A DNA stretch of 64,000 nucleotides, taken from positions 1,922,001 to 1,986,000 of the forward strand of contig NZ_JAIHOO010000001.1 in the NCBI RefSeq assembly GCF_019733395.1, in the 5' to 3' direction. This document shows positions 25,029 through 33,797 of this stretch, one piece after another. The stretch comes from Lysobacter sp. BMK333-48F3. GTDB taxonomy: Bacteria; Pseudomonadota; Gammaproteobacteria; Xanthomonadales; Xanthomonadaceae. Position 1 is the first letter of the stretch, and the number at the start of each line of letters is the position of its first letter. Below the pieces are notes generated by a model that worked only from the letters and a program-made list of their open reading frames with translations, was not told the DNA's origin and did not search any database. Made by a program: the position numbers and the translations under genes.

Positions 25029-26072
25029 ATGACGCACGACCCGTCCGACACGGCGCGCAAGCCGAGCATCGCGGTGCTCGGCGCCGGCTCCTGGGGCACC
25101 GCCCTGGCCGCCCTGATCGCCCGGCACGGTCATCCGACCGTGCTGTGGGGCCGCGACGCCGATGTCGCCGCGGCCATCGACGGCCGCCACGAGAACCCGC
25201 GCTACCTGCCCGGCATCGCCTTGCCGGCGAGCCTGCGTGCGACCACCGACCTGGCCCAGTCGCTGCAAGACGCCGACCTGGTGCTGGTGGTGACGCCCTC
25301 GCACGCCTTCGCCGAAACCCTGCGCTCGCTCGCTCCGCACCGTCCGGCCCGCGCCGGCGTGGCCTGGGCGACCAAGGGCTTCGAGCCCGGCAGCGGCCGT
25401 TTCCTGCATGAAGTCGCCGAAGAAGTGCTCGGCGCCGGCGTGCCGCTGGCGGTGGTCACCGGCCCCTCGTTCGCCAAGGAAGTCGCGCAAGGCCTGCCGA
25501 CCGCGCTGACCGTGCATTCCGACGACGCCGATTTCGCCCAGGCAGTGGCCGACGCCTTGCACGGCCCGGCGTTCCGCGCCTACACCGGCGACGACATGCT
25601 CGGCGCCGAGCTCGGCGGGGCGATGAAGAACGTGCTCGCGGTGGCCACCGGCGTCGCCGACGGCATGCAGCTCGGCCTCAACGCGCGCGCCGGCCTGATC
25701 ACCCGCGGCCTCAACGAAATGCTGCGGCTCAACCAGGCCATTGGCGGCCAGCCCGAGACCCTGATGGGCCTGGCCGGCCTCGGCGACCTGGTGCTGACCT
25801 GCACCGGCGACCTGTCGCGCAACCGCCGCCTCGGCCTGGCCCTGGGCCGCGGCCAGTCGATCGAAGACGCGGTGCGCGAGATCGGCCAGGTGGTCGAGTC
25901 GGTGCAGACCGCCGACGAGGTCATGCGCCAGGCCGAACGCCACGGCATCGAATTGCCGATCTCCAGCGCGGTGCGCGAAGTGCTGCACGGCCGCATCACC
26001 CCCGCCGACGGCCTGCGCAAGCTGCTCTCGCGCGAGCAGAAGCCCGAATACCCGACCGACCTGTTCGGTTGA
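25029..26072 (+). CDS. gpsA: NAD(P)H-dependent glycerol-3-phosphate dehydrogenase
   Basis: 347 residues. N-terminal Rossmann motif [18 protein letters not shown]; substrate-domain motifs [29 protein letters not shown] (the catalytic Lys) and [16 protein letters not shown], with the phosphate-binding [19 protein letters not shown]. It reduces dihydroxyacetone phosphate to sn-glycerol-3-phosphate for phospholipid synthesis in the cytosol. It belongs to the conserved secB-gpsA pair. Confidence 0.96.
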   Translation: MTHDPSDTARKPSIAVLGAGSWGTALAALIARHGHPTVLWGRDADVAAAIDGRHENPRYLPGIALPASLRATTDLAQSLQDADLVLVVTPSHAFAETLRSLAPHRPARAGVAWATKGFEPGSGRFLHEVAEEVLGAGVPLAVVTGPSFAKEVAQGLPTALTVHSDDADFAQAVADALHGPAFRAYTGDDMLGAELGGAMKNVLAVATGVADGMQLGLNARAGLITRGLNEMLRLNQAIGGQPETLMGLAGLGDLVLTCTGDLSRNRRLGLALGRGQSIEDAVREIGQVVESVQTADEVMRQAERHGIELPISSAVREVLHGRITPADGLRKLLSREQKPEYPTDLFG

Positions 26073-26163
26073 TCCCCGGCCCGCTGCCGCACCGGTCCGC
26101 CCGCGACGCATCGCCGCGGCCCGGTGCCGCCGCTGCGCGCCCCCGTCCCAAGGAAGGAAGACC

Positions 26164-27675
26164 ATGCGATTTCTTCGTGCAGTCCCGCTGTTGCTCTCGA
26201 CCCTGCTGGCGGCGCCGGCGTTCGCCGCGGACGCGCCTTGCGGCACCTACGACAGCGGCGAGGAATACGACGGCACCCTCAGCTTCGACGGCGAACGCGC
26301 GCTCGCCCACGATCGCGAAGGCTTCGTTTCGGCCCAGGGCCCGTACCGCTACCGCATCGACGGCGACCGGGTCCGCGTGCGCAACGCCGACAGCACCCTC
26401 AGCACCGAATACAAGCTGCTGCCGGACGGCGACCTGGAGCGCCAGCCCAGCCTGTTCGAGCCGCAGCCCAAGCGCCTGAAGCGGGTCAAGACCGCGACCT
26501 GCGCCGCGCACCGCAACGACGGCGTCGCCTACGCCGCCGGCCAGGACAACGACAGCGCCGCCGATTGCGCCGCCGGCGACGTCCAGTCCTGCGTCGACGT
26601 GCTCAGCTACGACCCGGAAGGCAAGCAGCCCGATCGATTGGGCAAGCTCGAGCGTCATTGCCGCGAGGACCGCAGCCACTACGCCTGCGAGGTTTGGGCC
26701 AAGGCGCTGACTCCGCGCGAGGCGGACGCGCCGCTGGTGATGTTCCGTACCGATGCGCTGAGTCCGGCCTCGATCGCCGCCCTGCGCGTCGCCTGCGACG
26801 AGGTCGGCAGCGGCGGCGCCTGCGAATCGCTGGCCGAGCAGGAATGGATCGCCGGACGCTACGCGTCGACGCGCGCGATCTCGCAGTCCACCTGCGACCG
26901 CCGGCTGAGCAAGAACGCCTGCGACCGCGTCGCCCGCTGGACCGGCACCGCGCTGCGCGACGCGCCGGCGCGGCAAGCGCCGCGCCAGCCCTGCGGTTGG
27001 TACGTGTCGGACGACGAATCGCTGTTCGGCGGTTTCCGTTTCGACGACGGCAACGCGGCGGTCTCCGAAGACGGCGCGGCCACCATGCCCTACCGCCTGC
27101 GCGAGGACGAGGTGCTGGTGCGCCACGACAAGGGCGACGATTTCGTGCTGCGCTGGATCGACGCCGACACCCTGGTCGGCCAGGACGATTGGACCCGCTA
27201 CCACGTCTACCAACGGGTGCGCGCCGGCCAGTGCGCGCCGATCGCGCTGCCGCAAGCCGGCGCCAAGCTGCGCGAGGCGGCCTACAAGGTCGACCAGTGC
27301 GCGCTGACCGAACCCGGCGGCGCCGAAGCTTGCTGCGCGCGCGGCTCGATGTCGGCCTGCATGGGCATCGGCCATGTCGCCGCGCTCGGCGGCGACTGGA
27401 AGGGCGCGGCGGCGTCCTACGACAAGGTCTGCGCGATGCACGTGCGCGAAGGCTGCGGCAATGTCGTGTCCGCCTATCTCAATACCGGCGACGAAGCGCT
27501 GTTGGCCGGAATCCGCAAGGTCTGCGCCGAGCACTCCGATTCGGTGGCCTGCGAGGAACTGCGCCTGGCCACGCCCGAGCGCGCCGCGGAAAAGCAGCTC
27601 GAACGCGAACTGGGCGAGCAGTTGCAGCAGGCGCTGCAGGGCGTCGGCGAAGAGCCGAAGGCCGAGCAGGACTGA
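26164..27675 (+). CDS. Secreted Cys-rich protein with Sel1-like C-terminal repeats
   Basis: 503 residues; AAGGAAGGAAG precedes the start. Signal peptide cleaved near AFA|ADA. The mature protein has two copies of an unusual module (PCGTYDSGEEYDGTLSFDG near residue 25 and PCGWYVSDDESLFGGFRFDDG near 280), each followed by a YRYRI/YRLRE strand, so the protein is an internal duplication. Between and after these are Cys-paired helical repeats such as CCARGSMSACMGIGHVAALGGDWKGAAASYDKVC, reminiscent of Sel1/TPR repeats stabilised by disulfides. Function unknown. The end is strongly acidic and helical. Confidence 0.75.
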   Translation: MRFLRAVPLLLSTLLAAPAFAADAPCGTYDSGEEYDGTLSFDGERALAHDREGFVSAQGPYRYRIDGDRVRVRNADSTLSTEYKLLPDGDLERQPSLFEPQPKRLKRVKTATCAAHRNDGVAYAAGQDNDSAADCAAGDVQSCVDVLSYDPEGKQPDRLGKLERHCREDRSHYACEVWAKALTPREADAPLVMFRTDALSPASIAALRVACDEVGSGGACESLAEQEWIAGRYASTRAISQSTCDRRLSKNACDRVARWTGTALRDAPARQAPRQPCGWYVSDDESLFGGFRFDDGNAAVSEDGAATMPYRLREDEVLVRHDKGDDFVLRWIDADTLVGQDDWTRYHVYQRVRAGQCAPIALPQAGAKLREAAYKVDQCALTEPGGAEACCARGSMSACMGIGHVAALGGDWKGAAASYDKVCAMHVREGCGNVVSAYLNTGDEALLAGIRKVCAEHSDSVACEELRLATPERAAEKQLERELGEQLQQALQGVGEEPKAEQD

Positions 27676-27763
27676 GCGCCGCCGGTTTCCCGTAGCGGCG
27701 GCCCTGCGCCGGGATTTCCTCCGATCCTGAGCCGCGACCGCTTCAGCCGCGCGTCGCCATGCG

Positions 27764-27795
27764 CAAAAAAAGAGCCCGGCCTTGCGGCCGGGCTC
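27764..27795 (-). terminator. Intrinsic terminator of the Ax21-family gene
   Basis: Perfect 10-bp stem GAGCCCGGCC / GGCCGGGCTC with a four-base loop. On the minus strand it is followed by seven T. It also lies 90 bp downstream of the plus-strand gene at 26164 and may serve both. Confidence 0.9.
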
Positions 27796-27865
27796 ATCGC
27801 GACGTTTCGGGGGAGAGAGAGAAAGAATCGCGATTGTTGCCGGGTGCTTCCCGGTAGCGCTTTCT

Positions 27866-28474
27866 TTAGAAGCTGTAGCGCGGGCCGATGAAGAACTCTT
27901 TCTGGCCGCCGTCGATGAACTTGGCGTCGGCGGTGATGCCCCAGTTCTGGTTGAACTTCACCTGGGTGCCGATGCGGCCGTAGAACTCGCCGTCGTAGTG
28001 CTTGTCGTAATCCTGGTAACCGGCGAAGGCATAGCCTTCCCAGTTCGGGGTCAGGGTGCCGCGCACGCCGGCTTCGACGCTGCCGCCCTTGAGCTTGTAA
28101 TCGCCGAACCAGCTGCCGTAGTCGGTCTTGTTCTGCTGATAAGCGACGCGGGTCACCAGGTCGACGCGCTTGGTCAGTTCGTGGTTGTAGCCGACGCCGA
28201 CGTTCCACTGGTCGACATCGACGCTGGGAATGCGGAAGGTGCCGAAGTTTTCGGAATCGGTTTCCTGCTTGGAGTAACCGCCGAACACGTGGAAGTTCGG
28301 CAGGAAGGCGTAGGAGCCGTTGATCGCCCAGCCGTCGGAGTCGGCGAAGCTGTTCTTGGCGTCGGTCTTGGCGTAGCCGGCTTCGACGTAGTTGTAGGAC
28401 ACGCCCTCGGCCGCATTGGCGGCGGCGAACGGCAGGGCGGCGGCGAGGGTGAGGGCAAGCAATGCACGCTTCAT
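27866..28474 (-). CDS. Ax21-family outer-membrane beta-barrel protein
   Basis: 202 residues. Signal peptide cleaved near ANA|AEG. The mature sequence starts GVSYNYVEAGYAKTD and alternates hydrophobic and polar residues in about eight amphipathic strands, ending in Phe (FFIGPRYSF), the signal for Bam-mediated insertion. The N-terminus and the repeated FHVFGGY / YAFAGYQ strands match the Ax21 family of xanthomonads. The earlier claim that Ax21 is a secreted quorum factor and XA21 ligand was withdrawn, so a porin-like outer-membrane role is the safer reading. Monocistronic, with its own terminator. Confidence 0.82.
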   Translation of the reverse strand: MKRALLALTLAAALPFAAANAAEGVSYNYVEAGYAKTDAKNSFADSDGWAINGSYAFLPNFHVFGGYSKQETDSENFGTFRIPSVDVDQWNVGVGYNHELTKRVDLVTRVAYQQNKTDYGSWFGDYKLKGGSVEAGVRGTLTPNWEGYAFAGYQDYDKHYDGEFYGRIGTQVKFNQNWGITADAKFIDGGQKEFFIGPRYSF

Positions 28475-28886
28475 AAGGTCTGAGCCTCTTATTGGTCTTA
28501 TTCCGTATCGCGCGCTTCGGAGTGAAGCGTCCTTGCGATTCGGTGTGCGCAGTATCGTCGCCGCACTTCAATCGGACCTGAATTTTCCGGGGTTTTTATT
28601 AGGAACTTAACGTTCTGCGCATGGTCCTTGGCGCGCCGACGTAGGTCATAAGTCCCGATGGCCTAGGTCATAAGTCCTAGGTTGGAGTGCGCCCGTCACC
28701 GTCTCTTCGCGCCAGTCTGGCTGGCGGCTGAACCCGTCCGCCGCGGGCAAGCGTTGACGGCAAATTCGGCAAGATCGCCGTTCGATCGAAGCGGGCGAAA
28801 CGATTCAGCCCGCAGCAGGATTCGGATAGCGCGCGCGGCGCGAAAACGGATCATGGCCTGACGAAAGTCATGCAGGGAGCGCGCGG
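28475..28886. other. Divergent regulatory region
   Basis: About 410 bases between the Ax21-family gene (minus) and the oxygenase gene (plus). It contains an AT-rich patch (28577-28610, including GGTTTTTATTAGGAACTTAACG), probably part of the Ax21 promoter, and the duplicated motif described separately at 28642-28681. The remainder up to 28870 shows no repeat or coding signal. Confidence 0.55.
28642..28681. promoter_or_regulatory. Duplicated operator-like motif TAGGTCATAAGTCC
   Basis: TAGGTCATAAGTCC occurs exactly at 28642-28655 and 28664-28677, 22 bp (about two helical turns) apart. The second copy sits in the nearly symmetric CCTAGGTCATAAGTCCTAGG. GGxCxTxAGxCC resembles sites of NarL/FixJ-type response regulators. 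Inference: a dimer-pair operator serving one or both divergent genes. Confidence 0.6.
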
Positions 28887-29669
28887 ATGCGCCGAATTTC
28901 ATCGCTGCCCTTGTTCGCCGCGCAGGACGAGACCGATCTTCGCTGCACCGCGGACGGCGATGCGTCGATCGCCGCGCGCGTCGCCGCGCAGGACTGGGCC
29001 CGGATCGGCGCCGAACTCGACCGGCGCGGCAACGCAGTGCTGCCCGGACTGCTGACGGCGCGCGAATGCACGGCCCTGGCCGAGGCCTACGACGACGAGG
29101 TGCGCTATCGCAGTCGGGTGGTGATGGCCCGGCACGGTTTCGGCCGCGGCGAGTATCGCTATTACCGCTATCCCTTGCCGGCGCCGGTGCAGGCGCTGCG
29201 CACCGCCTTGTACCCGCCGCTGGCCGCGACCGCCGCGCGCTGGAGCCAGACGCTGGGCGAAGCGGCGGACTATCCGCCGAGCTTGGACGAGTATCTGCAG
29301 CGCTGCCATCGCGCCGGTCAGCAGCGGCCGACGCCCTTGCTGCTGCGCTACGGCGAGGACGACTACAACTGCCTGCACCAGGACGTGTACGGCGAGCACC
29401 TGTTTCCCTTGCAGGTGGCGATCCTGCTGTCCGAACCGGGCCGGGATTTCGACGGCGGCGAGTTCGTCCTGACCGAACAGCGGCCGCGCATGCAGTCGCG
29501 GGTCGAGGTGGTGCCGCTGCGCCAGGGCGACGCGGTCGCGTTCGCGGTGCGGCATCGTCCGCAGCCCGGCGCGCGCGGGCATTATCGGGTCGCGCTCAAG
29601 CACGGCGTCAGCCGGGTGCGCGCGGGCCGTCGCCATACCCTGGGCCTGATCTTCCACGACGCGTCGTGA
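28887..29669 (+). CDS. 2-oxoglutarate/Fe(II)-dependent oxygenase
   Basis: 260 residues from ATG 28887 (AGGGAG eleven bases upstream). The double-stranded beta-helix shows the metal triad: LHQDVYGEHLFPLQVAILLSEPG gives His-x-Asp, and the distal His is in HYRVALKHGVSRV, with the Arg of VRAGRRHTLGLIFH probably binding 2-oxoglutarate. FDGGEFVLTEQ is the typical prolyl-4-hydroxylase-like loop. The N-terminal 70 residues hold a helix (GNAVLPGLLTARECTALAEAY). It probably hydroxylates a protein or nucleic acid side chain; the substrate is unknown. Confidence 0.87.
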   Translation: MRRISSLPLFAAQDETDLRCTADGDASIAARVAAQDWARIGAELDRRGNAVLPGLLTARECTALAEAYDDEVRYRSRVVMARHGFGRGEYRYYRYPLPAPVQALRTALYPPLAATAARWSQTLGEAADYPPSLDEYLQRCHRAGQQRPTPLLLRYGEDDYNCLHQDVYGEHLFPLQVAILLSEPGRDFDGGEFVLTEQRPRMQSRVEVVPLRQGDAVAFAVRHRPQPGARGHYRVALKHGVSRVRAGRRHTLGLIFHDAS

Positions 29670-29858
29670 GCCGCGCCGCGTCCGGCCGCCGCACGGCGTT
29701 GCAAAAACGAACGCCGCCGCGATGACCGCGCCGGCGCTCGCGCCGCGTTGGCTGGAATGTCGCGGCAGGGCGCCGCGGCGCGCGAGCGCAGCGTCCGGGG
29801 CAACCGCGGGCGGCGGGACGTGCGCGCGCAAGGATGCCGCCGCCAGGGAGCGTGTTTC

Positions 29859-30638
29859 ATGGCCTTGCAGGATCAGACGTACGTGCGGCGCGAACTGGAG
29901 TTTCCGGGCGCCTTGAGCCAGGGCGCGAACGGCGCGCCGACCAAACGGGTTCAGGAATGGCTGGGCTATCACGGCAACGGCACTCCGGTGGACGGCAAGT
30001 TCGGTCCGGCCACCGGCCGCGCGCTGGCCGAATTCGCCCGGCGCAAGCAACTGGGCTTCTCCGGCACGCTCGACGAAGCCTTGTGGCAGGCGCTGAGCGA
30101 ACCGCTGGCGCGGATCGTCGCCCTGCCTGCGCAGGCGCCGGCCAAGCCTTACGCGCAGGCGGTGCGCTGGTTCGCCGAGCAGCACCTGGCCGCGCATCCG
30201 ATCGAACTGGGCGGCGCCAACCGCGGGCCCTGGGTGCGGCTGTACATGAAGGGCAGCCAGGGCGACGCCATGCTGTGGTGCGCCGGCTTCGTCAGCTTCG
30301 TCCTGCGCCAGGCCGCCGAAGCGGTCGGCGCGGCGCCGCCGATCGCCGGCAGCTTCGGCTGCGACGAACTGGCCGCGCAGGCCAAATCGGCCGGCCGCTT
30401 CGTCGCCGGGCGCACGGTCGCCGGCGGGCGCGACATCGCCGCGCCGGGCGGCTGCGGGATCTTCCTGGTGCGCAAGACCGCCAGCGACTGGATCCATACC
30501 GGCTTCGCCTTCGACGGCGACCGCGACAGCTTCCTCAGCATCGAAGGCAACACCGACCGCAAGGGCTCCTCGAACGGCTTCGAGGTCGCGCGCCGCTCGC
30601 GCCGTACCTCGGCCAACGACTTCATCCGCCTGCACTGA
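29859..30638 (+). CDS. Peptidoglycan-binding protein with a CHAP/NlpC-like catalytic domain
   Basis: 259 residues from ATG 29859 (CAGGGAG upstream). Residues about 20-85 form a PG_binding_1 domain (QEWLGYHGNGTPVDGKFGPATGRALAEF). The second half resembles the TIGR02594-like papain-fold family: catalytic Cys in MLWCAGFVSFVLRQA, a His in WIHTGFAFDG and a polar residue in SIEGNTD. Such proteins cut peptide cross-links of peptidoglycan. There is no signal peptide, so it would need a dedicated export route, lysis, or it acts on something else. It precedes the metallophore-like operon by 185 bp but is separated from it by that operon's promoter. Confidence 0.78.
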   Translation: MALQDQTYVRRELEFPGALSQGANGAPTKRVQEWLGYHGNGTPVDGKFGPATGRALAEFARRKQLGFSGTLDEALWQALSEPLARIVALPAQAPAKPYAQAVRWFAEQHLAAHPIELGGANRGPWVRLYMKGSQGDAMLWCAGFVSFVLRQAAEAVGAAPPIAGSFGCDELAAQAKSAGRFVAGRTVAGGRDIAAPGGCGIFLVRKTASDWIHTGFAFDGDRDSFLSIEGNTDRKGSSNGFEVARRSRRTSANDFIRLH

Positions 30639-30760
30639 GGCTCCCGCCGTCGCGCCGGCCCTGCGCCGGCGCGGCCGGCCCGCTACCGACGTCGCAATTC
30701 CGGACCGAATCGGCCGGGAGCGTATTGACGCGCTCCCGCCTCGCCCCGTACTGTCGCCGC

Positions 30761-30790
30761 TTGAATGAAATGTTATATCGTTTCATTCAA
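30761..30790. promoter_or_regulatory. Zur-like palindromic operator
   Basis: TTGAATGAAA (30761-30770) and TTTCATTCAA (30781-30790) are perfect inverted arms around TGTTATATCG. The core GAAATGTTATATCGTTTC agrees at 16 of 18 positions with the GAAATGTTATAACATTTC-type site of proteobacterial Zur, and the left half GAAATGTTATA equals that of the gammaproteobacterial consensus. It ends 32 bp before the GTG of the first receptor gene. Fur sites (GATAAT-rich) fit less well. Confidence 0.72.
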
Positions 30791-30822
30791 CAGATCACAG
30801 TTCAGCAAGGCGGGGAGTCACG

Positions 30823-33036
30823 GTGGGCAGACGCAATCGGGGGCGCCGCACGGCGCAGATCGGCCAGGGGCTGTTGGCAGCCGGCCTGGCGCTGGCGGGG
30901 ACGGCGACGGCGCAGGAGGCGGCCGGCGGCGCCGCGCCGACCCTGCTCGACAAGGTCACCGTGCAGGGCGCGGCCGGGCTGACCCCGGCCCGCGACACGC
31001 CCAGCTCCACCGCCTCGCGGCTGGGGCTGAGCCCGCGCGAAACCCCGGCCGCGATCGAGGTGCTGGACCAGGAACTGCTGCAGGCGCGCGGCCTGCGCGG
31101 CAGCGTCGAAGCGCTCAACGCCGCGCCCGGGGTGCTGGCCGGGGCGCTGCCGTCGGCGCCGGGCACGACCTCGATGCGCGGTTTCAGCGGCGGCGCGATC
31201 GCCCTGCTGTTCGACGGCGCGCGCCAGACCGCGGCGCCACTGGTGACCCGCGATTTCGACAGCTGGAGCTTCGAACGGATCGAAGTGCTCAAGGGCCCGG
31301 CTTCGGTGCTGTACGGCGAGGGCGCATTGGCCGGCGCGATCAACCTGGTGCCCAAGCGCGCGCAGTTGGGCGAGCGCGAGCTGCAGGGGCAACTGGCCTG
31401 GGGCAGCTTCGGCAGCCGTCGCGTCGGCGTCGACGCCAACCTGCCGCTGGGCGAGCGCGCCGCGCTGCGCGCTGTCGCCAGCCACCGCCGTAGCGACGGC
31501 TACGTCGACGACAACGCCAGCGAGTCGACCTCGGCCAGCCTGTCCTGGCGCTGGCGTCCGCACCAGGACTTCGAATTCGAAGCGGCGCTCGACCATTACC
31601 AGGACGAGTACGACGACGCCTACTGGGGCACGCCGCTGCTGCCGCGCGCGCTGGCGCGCGAGCCCAGCGGCCTGGTCCGCAGCGCCGACGGCCGGGTGCT
31701 CGACCGCGCCCTGCGCCGGCGCAACTACAACGTCGACAACGCGCTGCAGGACGCGCGCAGCGACTGGCTGCGTACCCGCGCCGACTGGCGGCTCGGCGAA
31801 GGCTTGCATCTGGTCAACGAGTTCAGCCTGTACCAGGCGCGGCGGCGCTGGTGGAATTCGGAAACCTACCGCTACGACGCGCTGCGCCAGCGCCTGGACC
31901 GCAGCACCACCCGCATCGAGCACGACCACGACTACTGGGTCGAACGCCTGGCCCTGCGCGGCGACGGCTTGTGGGGCGAACGGCGCAACCGCGCCACGCT
32001 CGGATTGGAGTTCAGCGACGGCGATTTCGACGTGATGCGCCGCTTCGGCACGACCACGCCGGTCGATCCGCATGCGCCCGCGCGCGGCAGCGCCGGCTTC
32101 GCCGACCTGGCCGCCAACTTCCCCGGCGCCGGCAACCGGGTCGACTTCGACTCGACCACGCGTGTGGCTTCGCTGTTCGCCGAAGACGCGCTCAATCTCA
32201 GCCCGCGCTGGCTGCTGCTCGGCGGCCTGCGCTACGACCGGATCGAGCTGAGCCGGCGCATCCTCGATCTCAACACCGGCGTGCGCACCCGCTTCCAGCG
32301 CAGCTATTCGCCATTGTCCTGGCGCCTGGGCACGGTGTTCGACCTGGCCGCGCAGACCCAGCTCTACGCCCAGTACAGCGCCGCGGTGGCGCCGGTCGGC
32401 AGCCTGCCGCTGCTGTCGGCGGCCAACGCGCGCTTCGACCTGACCCACGGCCGCGCGCTGGATGCCGGGATCAAGAGCCGGTTGTGGCAGGACCGCTTCG
32501 AATGGGGGCTGGCCGGCTATTGGATCGAACAGGACGACATCGTCACCCGCGACCCGCTCAACGCCAATCTGTCGGTGCAGGGCGGGCGTCAGTCCTCGCG
32601 CGGGGTGGAACTGAGCGCCGCGCTGATGCCGCTGCGCGGCCTGCGCCTGGACGCCAGCCTGGCCGCGTTGCGCGCGCGCTTCGACGTGCTGCGCGAAGCC
32701 GGCGGCGCCGACCGCGCCGGCAACGTCCCGCCGAACGTGCCCGAACGCATCGCCGACCTGCGCGCCAGCTACCGCTTCGCCGAGCGCCCGCTGACCCTGG
32801 CCGCGGGCGCGCGCTACGTCGGCCGCTACTACACCGACAACGCCAACCGGATCCGGATCGGCGCGCGCACCGTCTGGGACGCCTCGATCGCCTACCGGCT
32901 GCCGTTCGGCGAGATCGCCCTGTACGGGCGCAACCTCGGCGACGCGCTGTACGCCGACTGGTCCGGCGGCGCCGCCGACCAACCGCTGTTGGCCGCGCCG
33001 CGCAGCGTCGAACTGAGCCTGCGGGTGAACCTATGA
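30823..33036 (+). CDS. TonB-dependent siderophore-type receptor (first receptor of the operon)
   Basis: 737 residues from GTG 30823 (GGGGAG ten bases upstream). Signal peptide cleaved near ATA|QEA; TonB box region LLDKVTVQGA; plug domain (about 60-170) with ETPAAIEVLDQELL and RGFSGGAIALLFDG, ending FERIEVLKGPASVLYGEGALAGAINLV; then a 22-strand barrel whose last strand ends ELSLRVNL. The plug follows the TIGR01783-like siderophore receptor pattern. It imports a metal chelate across the outer membrane. First gene behind the Zur-like site, and its stop overlaps the next start by four bases. Confidence 0.92.
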   Translation: MGRRNRGRRTAQIGQGLLAAGLALAGTATAQEAAGGAAPTLLDKVTVQGAAGLTPARDTPSSTASRLGLSPRETPAAIEVLDQELLQARGLRGSVEALNAAPGVLAGALPSAPGTTSMRGFSGGAIALLFDGARQTAAPLVTRDFDSWSFERIEVLKGPASVLYGEGALAGAINLVPKRAQLGERELQGQLAWGSFGSRRVGVDANLPLGERAALRAVASHRRSDGYVDDNASESTSASLSWRWRPHQDFEFEAALDHYQDEYDDAYWGTPLLPRALAREPSGLVRSADGRVLDRALRRRNYNVDNALQDARSDWLRTRADWRLGEGLHLVNEFSLYQARRRWWNSETYRYDALRQRLDRSTTRIEHDHDYWVERLALRGDGLWGERRNRATLGLEFSDGDFDVMRRFGTTTPVDPHAPARGSAGFADLAANFPGAGNRVDFDSTTRVASLFAEDALNLSPRWLLLGGLRYDRIELSRRILDLNTGVRTRFQRSYSPLSWRLGTVFDLAAQTQLYAQYSAAVAPVGSLPLLSAANARFDLTHGRALDAGIKSRLWQDRFEWGLAGYWIEQDDIVTRDPLNANLSVQGGRQSSRGVELSAALMPLRGLRLDASLAALRARFDVLREAGGADRAGNVPPNVPERIADLRASYRFAERPLTLAAGARYVGRYYTDNANRIRIGARTVWDASIAYRLPFGEIALYGRNLGDALYADWSGGAADQPLLAAPRSVELSLRVNL

Positions 33037-33797
33037 CGCTGTTGCAGAACCATCGCATCGACGCGTCGGTGCAGGCCCTGCGCCTGCACGGCGTGCGCAA
33101 GGACTTCGGCGACCGCCATGCGCTGCAGGCGCTGTCGATCGCGTTGCCGCCCGGCGAGGTCTACGCCTTGCTCGGCCCGAACGGCGCCGGCAAGACCACG
33201 ACCTTGAACCTGATCCTGGGTTTCCTGAGCCCCGACGCCGGCCACGTCGAAGTCGCCGGCCTGCGCGTGGACCGCGACCCGCTGGCGGCGCGGGCGCGGA
33301 TCGCCTACCTGCCGGAAACGGTGATGCTGCATCCGCGCCTGAGCGCGATCGAGAACCTGAGCTATTTCGCCCTGCTCGGCGGGCGCCGGCTCGATCCGGC
33401 GCAGGCGCGTGCATTGCTGAGCGAGGCCGGTCTGCAGGCCGAAGCGCACGAGCGCCACGCGGCCGGCTTCTCCAAGGGCATGCGGCAGAAGGTCGGCCTG
33501 GCGATCGCGCTGGCCAAGAACGCGCAACTGCTGTTGCTCGACGAACCCACTTCGGGCCTGGACGCCAGCGCCGCCAACGACCTCTCGCAAGGCGTGCGCG
33601 CCGCGGCCGGGCGCGGCCTGGCGGTGCTGATGGCGACCCACGACCTGTACCGGGTCAAGGACGTCGCCGACCGGCTCGGCATCCTGCGCGGCGGCCGCCT
33701 GCTGACCGAACGCGCCACCGCCGGCCTGTCGCCGGCGCAGATCGAAGCGCTGTACCTGCAGGCGCTGGCCGCCGCCGAGCCGGAGCCGGTCGCATGA
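33033..33797 (+). CDS. ABC transporter ATP-binding protein
   Basis: 254 residues. Walker A GPNGAGKTTT (about 48-57), signature FSKGMRQKVGLAIALAKN (here SKGMRQ in place of LSGGQ, typical for ABC-2/ABCA-like exporters), Walker B LLLLDEPTSGLD and switch His in MATHDLYRVKDVAD. Partner of the two DUF3526-type permeases that follow. It overlaps both neighbours by four bases, so all are translationally coupled. Confidence 0.92.
   Translation: MTLLQNHRIDASVQALRLHGVRKDFGDRHALQALSIALPPGEVYALLGPNGAGKTTTLNLILGFLSPDAGHVEVAGLRVDRDPLAARARIAYLPETVMLHPRLSAIENLSYFALLGGRRLDPAQARALLSEAGLQAEAHERHAAGFSKGMRQKVGLAIALAKNAQLLLLDEPTSGLDASAANDLSQGVRAAAGRGLAVLMATHDLYRVKDVADRLGILRGGRLLTERATAGLSPAQIEALYLQALAAAEPEPVA

Noticed and set aside
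30761..30790. Reading the operator as a Fur box
   Set aside because: The GATAATGATAATC hexamer pattern is not present; the GAAATGTTATA half-site fits Zur better. Fur control cannot be excluded without experiment.
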